From Sulfuritalea sp. (GTDB taxonomy: Bacteria; Pseudomonadota; Gammaproteobacteria; Burkholderiales; Rhodocyclaceae): a stretch of 51,797 nt of DNA. The notes below the pieces were generated by a model, which was not told the origin of the DNA, did not search any database, and saw only the letters and a list, made by a program, of their open reading frames with translations. This document shows, in pieces, positions 7,587-14,699 of this stretch (within the stretch, counting starts at the first letter, position 1; each line of letters starts with the position of its first letter). The stretch covers positions 1-51,797 of the forward strand of contig JADJFK010000024.1 in the NCBI GenBank assembly GCA_016708585.1. The letters run 5' to 3'. Position numbers and translations under genes: made by a program.

Positions 7587-8196
7587 GTTCAAGAAGCTTG
7601 TCTCCTGTTTTCTGCTGTTGTGCTGCAGCTTAGCCGTGATTGCGGCGGAAAAGCGCATCCTGGTCTACGGCGACAGCCTTTCCGCGGGTTTCGGCATCGC
7701 CGTCAGCCAGGGCTGGCCGGCCCTGCTCGGACAGCGCCTGCAGGCCACGGGTTCCCGCTACATGGTGAGCAACGCCAGCATCAGCGGCGAAACCACGGCC
7801 GGCGGGCGGGCGCGCTTTGCCGCGGCGCTGGACCAGTTCCAGCCGGCCGTGGTGATCCTGGCGCTGGGCGCCAACGACGGCCTGCGCGGCCTGCCGGTGG
7901 CCGCCATGGAAGACAACCTGGGCTTCATGGTGAAGGCGGCGAAGCGGCGGAAAGCCCGCGTGCTGCTGGTCGGCATGCGCCTGCCGCCGAATTACGGGCC
8001 GAAATACACCGATGAATTCCATGCCGCTTTCCGCAGCGTCGCCAAACGCGAAAAAGTCCCGCTGCTGCCCTTCCTGCTGGAACCGGTCGCGCTGGACCGC
8101 GACGCCTTCCAGGCCGACGGCCTGCATCCGACCGCCGCCGCGCAGACCAAGCTTCTCGACCACGTCTGGAGCGCGCTGCAACCGCTGCTCGGCTGA
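7585..8196 (+). CDS. tesA: TesA-type periplasmic GDSL esterase / lysophospholipase L1
   Basis: A 203-residue SGNH hydrolase. A signal peptide (LVSCFLLLCCSLAVIAA) is followed by block I YGDSLSAGFG with the nucleophile Ser, block III GANDG, and block V DGLHPTAAA with the catalytic Asp and His. This is the multifunctional acyl-CoA thioesterase I/protease I/lysophospholipase L1 family, acting in the periplasm on acyl esters. The ATG at 7585 overlaps the divergent ABC-ATPase start. mnmH follows 19 nt downstream on the same strand and may be co-transcribed. Confidence 0.9.
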   Translation: MFKKLVSCFLLLCCSLAVIAAEKRILVYGDSLSAGFGIAVSQGWPALLGQRLQATGSRYMVSNASISGETTAGGRARFAAALDQFQPAVVILALGANDGLRGLPVAAMEDNLGFMVKAAKRRKARVLLVGMRLPPNYGPKYTDEFHAAFRSVAKREKVPLLPFLLEPVALDRDAFQADGLHPTAAAQTKLLDHVWSALQPLLG

Positions 8197-8215
8197 TGCC
8201 TGCTGACTGATTTCC

Positions 8216-9277
8216 ATGTCTGAAAAACTGCCCAAGGGAGTGGCGACGGTAGCACAGCTCGCCGAATTCGACGCCATCATCGATGCCCGCTCACCGGGCG
8301 AGTTCGCCGAGGACCGCCTGCCCGGCGCGATCAGCCTGCCGGTGCTGGACGACGAGCAGCGCGCCCGCGTCGGCACCCTGTACAAGCAGGTGTCGGCCTT
8401 CGAGGCGAAGAAGCTCGGCGCGGCGCTGGTCTCGAAAAACATCGCGCGCCACATCGAGACGCACCTGCTGGACCAGCCGCGCAGCTGGCGACCGCTGGTG
8501 TACTGCTGGCGCGGCGGGCAGCGCAGCGGCGCCTTCAGCCACATCCTGCGCGAAATCGGCTGGGACGCGCAGCGCCTGCAGGGCGGCTACAAGGCCTGGC
8601 GCCGGCACGTCATCGAACAACTGGACCTGCTGCCGCCAAGCTTCCGCTTCCGCGTCGTCAGCGGCGCCACCGGCAGCGGCAAGAGCCGCCTGCTGGAAGC
8701 CATCGCCGCGCGCGGCGGGCAGGTCCTGCACCTCGAAGAACTGGCCGCGCACAAGGGCTCGGTGCTGGGCAGCCTGCCGGACACGCCGCAACCGGCGCAG
8801 AAGGGCTTCGAATCGCAATTGCTGGCGGCCTTGTCGGCGCTGGACCCGGCGCGACCGGTGTTCGTCGAGGCGGAAAGCCGCAAGATCGGTCGCCTGCAGG
8901 TTCCTGACGCGCTGCTGGCGGCCATCCGCGGCGCGCCCGGGCTGCGCATCGAGGCGCCGCTGACGGCCCGCGTCGAATTCCTCCTCCGTGACTACGACTA
9001 CGCCGTCGCCGATCCGGCCTGGCTGGTCGAGCGGCTGGGCCACCTCAGGGGCCTGCAGAGCAACGAAACCCTGGCGCGCTGGCAAACGCTGATCGCCGCC
9101 GGGGCGTTCCCGGTGCTGGTGGAAGAACTGCTGACGCAGCACTACGATCCGCTCTACCAGCGCTCGCAGGCGCACAACTACGACTCGTTTGGCGCGGCGA
9201 CCCGCTACACCACCGAGAAACTCGACGCGGCCTCGCTCGACCGGCTCGCCGAGGAAATCCTCGCAGCTTCCTCCTGA
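8216..9277 (+). CDS. mnmH: tRNA 2-selenouridine synthase (SelU/MnmH)
   Basis: A 353-residue enzyme that replaces sulfur with selenium at the wobble 2-thiouridine of tRNAs for Lys, Glu and Gln, using selenophosphate. An N-terminal rhodanese domain (residues 1-130) carries the catalytic Cys97 in VYCWRGGQRS. A C-terminal P-loop domain begins with GATGSGKSRLLEA near residue 143. Length and order match the family. Use of selenium implies a selD gene elsewhere in the genome; none is in this window. Confidence 0.93.
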   Translation: MSEKLPKGVATVAQLAEFDAIIDARSPGEFAEDRLPGAISLPVLDDEQRARVGTLYKQVSAFEAKKLGAALVSKNIARHIETHLLDQPRSWRPLVYCWRGGQRSGAFSHILREIGWDAQRLQGGYKAWRRHVIEQLDLLPPSFRFRVVSGATGSGKSRLLEAIAARGGQVLHLEELAAHKGSVLGSLPDTPQPAQKGFESQLLAALSALDPARPVFVEAESRKIGRLQVPDALLAAIRGAPGLRIEAPLTARVEFLLRDYDYAVADPAWLVERLGHLRGLQSNETLARWQTLIAAGAFPVLVEELLTQHYDPLYQRSQAHNYDSFGAATRYTTEKLDAASLDRLAEEILAASS

Positions 9278-9299
9278 AGCAGCGTGTGCCGCTCCGGGC

Positions 9300-9845
9300 T
9301 TAACCGGGCAGCCGGAACTCCGTGCGCCGCGTCGCGCAGATGCGCTGCACCACCGCCGGCCGCGGCAGCGCGACCTCCCCCTGCTCGAAGGCCACCACGT
9401 TCAGGCGCCCGCGCACGACGTCGAGCAATTCCCCCGGACGCAGCAGGAATTCGGGATTCGATGGCTTGCCGCAGCGCTCGTTGCCGGCCATGAAGGTTTC
9501 GTAGATCAGCAGGCCGTCCGCTTCCAGCGCGTCGAGCAGCTGCGGGAACAGGGGCCGGTGCAGGTAGTTGGTGACGACGATGGCGTCGAAGCGGCTGCCG
9601 CGATAAGGCCAGCCTGCGCCCTCGAGGTCGGCGACGCGGGTGTGTATTGCCGGGGCCAGGCGCGCAATGTCGGCAAGCGCATCGGCATCGCGATCGACCG
9701 CCTCGACCCGGTATCCTGCCGCATGCAGGCGCAGCGAATGCCGGCCGCGGCCGCAGGCAAGGTCGAGGACATTTCCGCCCGACTTGATGTGCGGCAGGAA
9801 GCGTTCCACCCAAAGTGATGATTTTTCGCTCATATCATTCGCCAT
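9300..9845 (-). CDS. class I SAM-dependent methyltransferase
   Basis: A 181-residue Rossmann-fold methyltransferase. Motif I VLDLACGRGRHSL, the acidic strand-2 end VEAVDRD and motif IV FDAIVVTNYLHRPL are clear. It resembles the small TehB-like/tellurite-resistance-type group with a YETFMAGN segment, but the substrate is unknown. Start at 9845 is provisional; ATG 9833 is an alternative. It converges with mnmH, leaving a gap of only 22 nt with no strong terminator. Confidence 0.8.
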   Translation of the reverse strand: MANDMSEKSSLWVERFLPHIKSGGNVLDLACGRGRHSLRLHAAGYRVEAVDRDADALADIARLAPAIHTRVADLEGAGWPYRGSRFDAIVVTNYLHRPLFPQLLDALEADGLLIYETFMAGNERCGKPSNPEFLLRPGELLDVVRGRLNVVAFEQGEVALPRPAVVQRICATRRTEFRLPG

Positions 9846-9898
9846 GTCAGGTATTATTTTGAACCTGAATCATCGCGCAGGCCACATCCGCCCCCTAA

Positions 9899-11233
9899 AT
9901 GACTGCAAGACCCAGCCACTCGCCGAGCTTGCCGCAGGACAGCAGCGATACCCTGCGCGAGCAGCTGGACACGACCACGAAAGCCTACAGCCGCTTCGTG
10001 CCGCGCCAGTTCCTCCACCTGCTGGGCATCGAGGATATCCGCAAGGTCGAACTGGGACAGCAGATCGAGCGCAAGATGACGGTGCTGTTCGCCGACATCC
10101 GCAATTTCACGGCGCTGTCGGAATCCATGAGCCCGCAGGAGAATTTCAATTTCCTCAACTCCTACCTGATCCAGATGGAACCGGTGATCGCCGCCCACGG
10201 CGGCTTCATCGACAAGTACATCGGCGACGCCATCATGGCGCTGTTTCCCGACTCGCCGGACCAGGCCCTGCACTGCAGCCAGGCGATACTGAACCGCCTG
10301 GAAGAATACAACAGCGGGCGCCAGCGCGCGGGCTACCGTCCGATCCGGATCGGCATCGGCATCAACACGGGCATCGTCATCCTCGGCACCGTCGGCGGCG
10401 CCGAGCGCATGGACGGCACCGTGATCGGCGACTCGGTCAATCTTGCGGCGCGCATGGAAAAGATGACCAAGGAATACAGGGCGTCGGTGCTGATCAGCGA
10501 ATACACCCTGTACTGCCTCGACCGGCCGGAGCTCTGGTCGATCCGCTTCCTCGACCGCACCCTGGTGCGCGGCAAGGAGGGCACGCAGTCGGTGTTCGAA
10601 GTCTTCAACTGCGAGCCGCCCGCCTTGCGCGAGGCCAAGCAGATGCACCAGAAGCACTTCGACCGGGCGCTGGCCTACTACCACGTCGATGATACGCCCG
10701 GCGCCCGCGAGCAGCTCCTGACCTACATCGCCATGGTGCCCGACGACACCGCCGCCCATGCCTACCTCGAACGCTGCGAAACCGCCAACGACGCCCTCGA
10801 CAACCTGCGGGCCGACCCCCCTTACGTCTGGCGCGCCGAATACGCGACCGGCCCCGAGGTCGCCGACATTGCCCACCAGAAGCTGTTCGCCGAAATGAAT
10901 GAACTGGCGGCTGCGATCGACGCCGGGAAATTCAGCCGGACGCTGGCCTTGCTCGACAGCATTCAATCGTCCGCCTCCCGCGGTTTCATGCATGAACGGG
11001 AATTGATGGAGGAGGACCGCTATCCCTTCGTCGAGTTGCACACGCGCCAGCATGAGCGTTTTTTCGATTTTCTGACCGAATTGCAGCGAGAAATCGAACT
11101 CGGCGAAACGGACCGCGTCTATTTGGGCTTTCGCGTCAAGCGCTTGCTGACCGGCTGGCTGGTCAACCACATCCTCAGCGCCGATCGCCACTACGGCCAT
11201 TACAGGAATACCCGGCAAGGGAAACGGGCCTGA
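9899..11233 (+). CDS. class III nucleotidyl cyclase with C-terminal hemerythrin-like domain
   Basis: 444 residues. The cyclase catalytic domain (about residues 45-235) has VLFADIRNFTALSE with the first metal Asp, KYIGDAIMALF with the second, and the GIGINTGIVILGTVG loop. A linker (about 235-310) precedes a C-terminal segment (about 312-440) that reads like a bacteriohemerythrin: H326 in DIAHQKLF, H381 and H385 in HTRQH, H424 and D429 in NHILSADRHYG, plus the E-LME-RYP element. The His that normally opens the HFxxEE motif is replaced by Gly362, with a His three residues later. A di-iron or O2/NO-responsive cyclase is inferred. cAMP versus cGMP specificity is undecided. No transmembrane segment is seen. 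Confidence 0.85.
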   Translation: MTARPSHSPSLPQDSSDTLREQLDTTTKAYSRFVPRQFLHLLGIEDIRKVELGQQIERKMTVLFADIRNFTALSESMSPQENFNFLNSYLIQMEPVIAAHGGFIDKYIGDAIMALFPDSPDQALHCSQAILNRLEEYNSGRQRAGYRPIRIGIGINTGIVILGTVGGAERMDGTVIGDSVNLAARMEKMTKEYRASVLISEYTLYCLDRPELWSIRFLDRTLVRGKEGTQSVFEVFNCEPPALREAKQMHQKHFDRALAYYHVDDTPGAREQLLTYIAMVPDDTAAHAYLERCETANDALDNLRADPPYVWRAEYATGPEVADIAHQKLFAEMNELAAAIDAGKFSRTLALLDSIQSSASRGFMHERELMEEDRYPFVELHTRQHERFFDFLTELQREIELGETDRVYLGFRVKRLLTGWLVNHILSADRHYGHYRNTRQGKRA

Positions 11234-11331
11234 TTTAGGCTATTCCCACGATTTCAAAGTCGGCGAAGGTGTTATGCTGCGCTGCACCATGCCACTTCCC
11301 CGAAATCTGATCGCTGCCGCGCAAGACCATC

Positions 11332-14022
11332 ATGGATAACGAACGCCACTACCTGCACACACTCTTCGAGCCGGAATCGATCGCCGTCATCGGCGCCTCG
11401 GAAACGGCCAATTCGATCGGCGTCACGCTGGTGCGCAACATGCTCGATTCGGGCTACAAGGGCAAGCTGTTCTTCGTCAATCCGAAGCACGAAACCGTGT
11501 TCGGCCAGCCCAGTTACGCGTCGGTGGGCACCATCCCGCAGCGCCTGGACATCGCGGTGATCTGCACCGAAGCCGCGGCGGTGCCCGAAATCGTCGAGGC
11601 CTGCGGCCGCGCCGGCTGCAGGAACGTCATCGTCATCGCCGGCGGCTTCGCCGAGGCCGGACCGCGCGGCGCGTCCCTCCAGCGCGCCGCGCTGGAAAAC
11701 GCCCGCCGCCACGGCATGCGCCTGCTCGGCCCGAACTGCCTGGGCATCATGCGGCCGGGCAGCCAGATCAACCTGACCTTCGGCCACGGCTTCGCCCATG
11801 CCGGCACCATCGGCCTGATCTCGCAATCCGGCGCCCTGTGCACGGCGATCCTCGACTGGGCCCTGCCCAACAAGATCGGCTTCTCCAACGTGGTTTCGCT
11901 CGGCGCCGAAAGCGATGTCGACTTCGGCGAGGTACTCGACTACATGGTCTCCGACCCGCGCACGGAAAACATCTTCCTTTACATCGAGGGCATCAAGAAC
12001 GCCCGCCGCTTCATGAGCGCGCTGCGCGCCGCGGCACGCTGCAAGCCGGTGCTGCTGATCAAGGTCGGCAAGCACCCGGCCGGGGAAAAGGCGGCCCGCT
12101 CCCACACCGGCGCCCTGGTCGGCGCCGACGACGTGTTCGACGCCGCGCTGCGTCGCGCCGGCGTGGTGCGCCTGGCCAACGTCGGCCAGATGTACGCCGC
12201 CGCGTCCGCGCTGTTCTCGCACTTCCGGCCGCGCGGCAACCGCCTGGCGATCGTCACCAACGGCGGCGGTCCCGGCGTCATGGCGGCCGATTACGCCGCG
12301 GACATCGGCATCCCGCTGGCGCAACTCCACCCGGCGACCGTCACGCGCCTGAACGAGCTGCTGCCGGCCAACTGGTCGAAGGCCAACCCCATCGACATCC
12401 TCGGCGACGCCGATCCCGCCCGCTACGGGGCGTCCCTGCAAGCCTGCATCGACGACGACAGCGTTGACGGCGTGCTGGCCATCCTGACGCCGCAGGCGAT
12501 GACCGATCCGACCCAGGCCGCGCGCACGGTGATCGACATCACGCGCCTGAGCGACAAGCCGCTGGTGACCTGCTGGATGGGCGAAGAACAGGTCGGCGAG
12601 GCGCGCAAGCTGTTCCAGGGCGCGGGGATTCCCACCTTTCGCACCCCGGAACCGGCGGTCGACCTGTTCTCGCACGTTTCCAACTATTACCGCAACCGGC
12701 AGCTGCTGATGCAGACGCCGCCCTCGATTTCCGAACAGGCGCCGCCGCGCCTCGAGTCGGCGCGCCTGGTGATCGAAAGCGCGCTGATGGAAGGGCGCAA
12801 GATCCTCAGCGAAATGGAATCGAAGGCGATCCTGTCCGCCTTCAGGATCCCCATCGCGCAGACCATGGTGGCCCGTTCCGCCTCCGAAGCCATGGTGCTG
12901 GCGGAAGAACTCGGCCTGCCGGTGGTGATGAAAATCGATTCGCCGCAGATCGCGCACAAGAGCGATTGCGGCGGCGTGCGCCTCAACCTCAACAGCCTCG
13001 CCGCCGTGCGCGACGCCTGGCTGGAGATCATGGACGGCGTGAAGAAGAATCGCCCCGATGCGCAGATCAACGGCATCGCCATCGAACCGATGATCCAGAA
13101 GGCCAACGGCCGCGAACTGGTGGTCGGCATGATGCGCGACCAGGTCTTCGGCCCCACCATCGTCTTCGGCCCCGGCGGCACCGGTGTCGAGGCCTACAAC
13201 AGCGAGCGCGCCGTGGCCCTGCCGCCGCTGAACCCCTTCCTCGTCGCCGACATGCTGGCCTCGACGCGCACCAATGCGCGCCTCGGCCAGTTCCGCAACA
13301 TGCCGCCGGTCAGCATGGCGGCGATCGAGGCCATACTGCTGAGCGTTTCCGCCATGGTCTGCGAATTGCCCTGGATCAGCGCAATGGACATCAACCCGCT
13401 GATCGTGGACGAGAACGGCGCGGTCGCGGTCGATGCGCGCATCACCATCGAGAACATGCCGATCACCGCCGGCCGCTACGACCACATGGCGATCCACCCC
13501 TATCCCTCGCACCTGGAGACCGGCTACCAGGCGAAGGACGGCACCCAGGTCAGGATCCGCCCGATCCGGCCCGAGGATGTGCGCATGGAGCAGGAATTCG
13601 TCAGGGCCCTGTCGCCCGAATCGCGCTACATGCGCTTCATGAACACCATCCGCGAAGTCTCGCCGGCGCAGCTGGTCCGACTCACCCAGATCGATTACGA
13701 CCGCGAGATGGCGTATGTCGCCACGATCGACGCCGATGGCGCGGAGAAGGAAGTCGGCGTGGTCCGCTATGCCACCAGCCCGGACGGCGAATCCTGCGAG
13801 TTCGCCATCGTCGTCGCCGACGACTGGCAGGGCAAGGGACTGGCGCGGCGCCTGATGGGAGTCCTGATCGACACCGCGCGCGGCGCCAATCTCAGGTACA
13901 TGCACGGCGATTTCCTCGCCGAGAACACCCGCATGCTGGCCTTCGTCGCCAGCCTCGGCTTCGTCCTCTCGGCGCATCCCGAAGACCCGGGGCTCAAGCG
14001 CGGGGTCCTGGTGCTCAACTGA
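11332..14022 (+). CDS. Pat-type protein lysine acetyltransferase (NDP-forming acyl-CoA synthetase-like + GNAT)
   Basis: 896 residues. Regions in order: CoA-binding Rossmann domain (AVIGASETANSIG, residues 15-140), succinyl-CoA-synthetase-like and ligase domains (GLISQSGALCTA, TNGGGPGVMAAD), ATP-grasp domain (ESKAILSAFRIP onward, about 495-720), and a C-terminal GNAT domain (about 740-896, with DDWQGKGLARRLMG as the acetyl-CoA loop). This is the YfiQ/PatZ architecture, which acetylates lysines of enzymes such as acetyl-CoA synthetase; the synthetase part is usually catalytically inactive. Tag starts on the next base. It lies between two nucleotidyl cyclases, and some Pat enzymes elsewhere are cAMP-controlled, although no cyclic-nucleotide domain is visible here. 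Confidence 0.9.
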   Translation: MDNERHYLHTLFEPESIAVIGASETANSIGVTLVRNMLDSGYKGKLFFVNPKHETVFGQPSYASVGTIPQRLDIAVICTEAAAVPEIVEACGRAGCRNVIVIAGGFAEAGPRGASLQRAALENARRHGMRLLGPNCLGIMRPGSQINLTFGHGFAHAGTIGLISQSGALCTAILDWALPNKIGFSNVVSLGAESDVDFGEVLDYMVSDPRTENIFLYIEGIKNARRFMSALRAAARCKPVLLIKVGKHPAGEKAARSHTGALVGADDVFDAALRRAGVVRLANVGQMYAAASALFSHFRPRGNRLAIVTNGGGPGVMAADYAADIGIPLAQLHPATVTRLNELLPANWSKANPIDILGDADPARYGASLQACIDDDSVDGVLAILTPQAMTDPTQAARTVIDITRLSDKPLVTCWMGEEQVGEARKLFQGAGIPTFRTPEPAVDLFSHVSNYYRNRQLLMQTPPSISEQAPPRLESARLVIESALMEGRKILSEMESKAILSAFRIPIAQTMVARSASEAMVLAEELGLPVVMKIDSPQIAHKSDCGGVRLNLNSLAAVRDAWLEIMDGVKKNRPDAQINGIAIEPMIQKANGRELVVGMMRDQVFGPTIVFGPGGTGVEAYNSERAVALPPLNPFLVADMLASTRTNARLGQFRNMPPVSMAAIEAILLSVSAMVCELPWISAMDINPLIVDENGAVAVDARITIENMPITAGRYDHMAIHPYPSHLETGYQAKDGTQVRIRPIRPEDVRMEQEFVRALSPESRYMRFMNTIREVSPAQLVRLTQIDYDREMAYVATIDADGAEKEVGVVRYATSPDGESCEFAIVVADDWQGKGLARRLMGVLIDTARGANLRYMHGDFLAENTRMLAFVASLGFVLSAHPEDPGLKRGVLVLN

Positions 14023-14610
14023 ATGGCGAAAATCGGCGCCGGCGCCACGGCGCGCTGTCCCTGGTGCGGCGCGGACCCGCTCTACACCGCCTACCACGAC
14101 AGCGAATGGGGCGTACCCTGCCACGACGAACGCACCCTGTTCGAGTTCCTCATCCTCGAGGGCGCCCAGGCCGGACTGTCCTGGATCACCATCCTCCGAA
14201 AGCGCGAGAACTACCGCCGCGCCTATGACAACTTCGATGCGGCGCGCATCGCCCGCTACGACGAACGCGACGTGGCGCGCCTGCTGGGCGACGCCGGCAT
14301 CGTCCGCAACCGGCTGAAGATCGCCGCCAGCATCACCAATGCCCGCGCCACGCTGGAACTCTACGAGCAGGGTGGCAGCCTGGACAGCCTGCTGTGGGCC
14401 TTCGTCGATGGACGCCCGCGCGTCAACCGCTGGCGCAGCATGGCGGAAGTCCCCGCGATCACCCCCCAGGCCGAAGCCCTGTCGAAGGAGCTCAAGCGGC
14501 GCGGTTTCCGCTTCATCGGTCCCACGGTGGTCTACGCCCACATGCAGGCCACCGGCATGGTCAACGACCACCTCGTCAGCTGCCCGCGCCACGCCGACCT
14601 CGATCGCTGA
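14023..14610 (+). CDS. tag: DNA-3-methyladenine glycosylase I
   Basis: A 195-residue base-excision enzyme that removes 3-methyladenine from alkylated DNA. The family Cys/His zinc-snap residues appear at the N-terminus (CPWCG, YHDSEWG) and C-terminus (NDHLVSCPRHAD). The FEFLILEGAQAGLSWITILRKRENYR block and GPTVVYAHMQATGMVNDH are diagnostic. The ATG directly abuts the pat stop, so translation is coupled. The extra N-terminal residues before the first zinc-ligand region (KIGAGATAR) coincide with a copy of the dispersed repeat. Confidence 0.95.
   Translation: MAKIGAGATARCPWCGADPLYTAYHDSEWGVPCHDERTLFEFLILEGAQAGLSWITILRKRENYRRAYDNFDAARIARYDERDVARLLGDAGIVRNRLKIAASITNARATLELYEQGGSLDSLLWAFVDGRPRVNRWRSMAEVPAITPQAEALSKELKRRGFRFIGPTVVYAHMQATGMVNDHLVSCPRHADLDR
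14029..14051 (+). repeat. dispersed element at the start of tag
   Basis: 21 of 23 positions match the core consensus. It is read as K-I-G-A-G-A-T-A in residues 3-10 of Tag, sense orientation, directly after the start codon region. Confidence 0.6.
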
Positions 14611-14699
14611 CCACGGGCGCCCCGGCGGCGTATTAGCCGCTGCGTGTTGTGGTTACAATAGGCCTCGTCCGGCCAACCGGTCTTCAGCTCGCCTTGCGC

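Noticed and set aside
11257..11268. AAAGTCGGCG upstream of pat
   Set aside because: Only ten bases match; too short to count as an element copy.
11272..14592. 1106-codon open frame antisense to pat and tag
   Set aside because: A GC-rich shadow of the real genes; it has no coherent domains and is rich in Arg/His/Asp/Gly.
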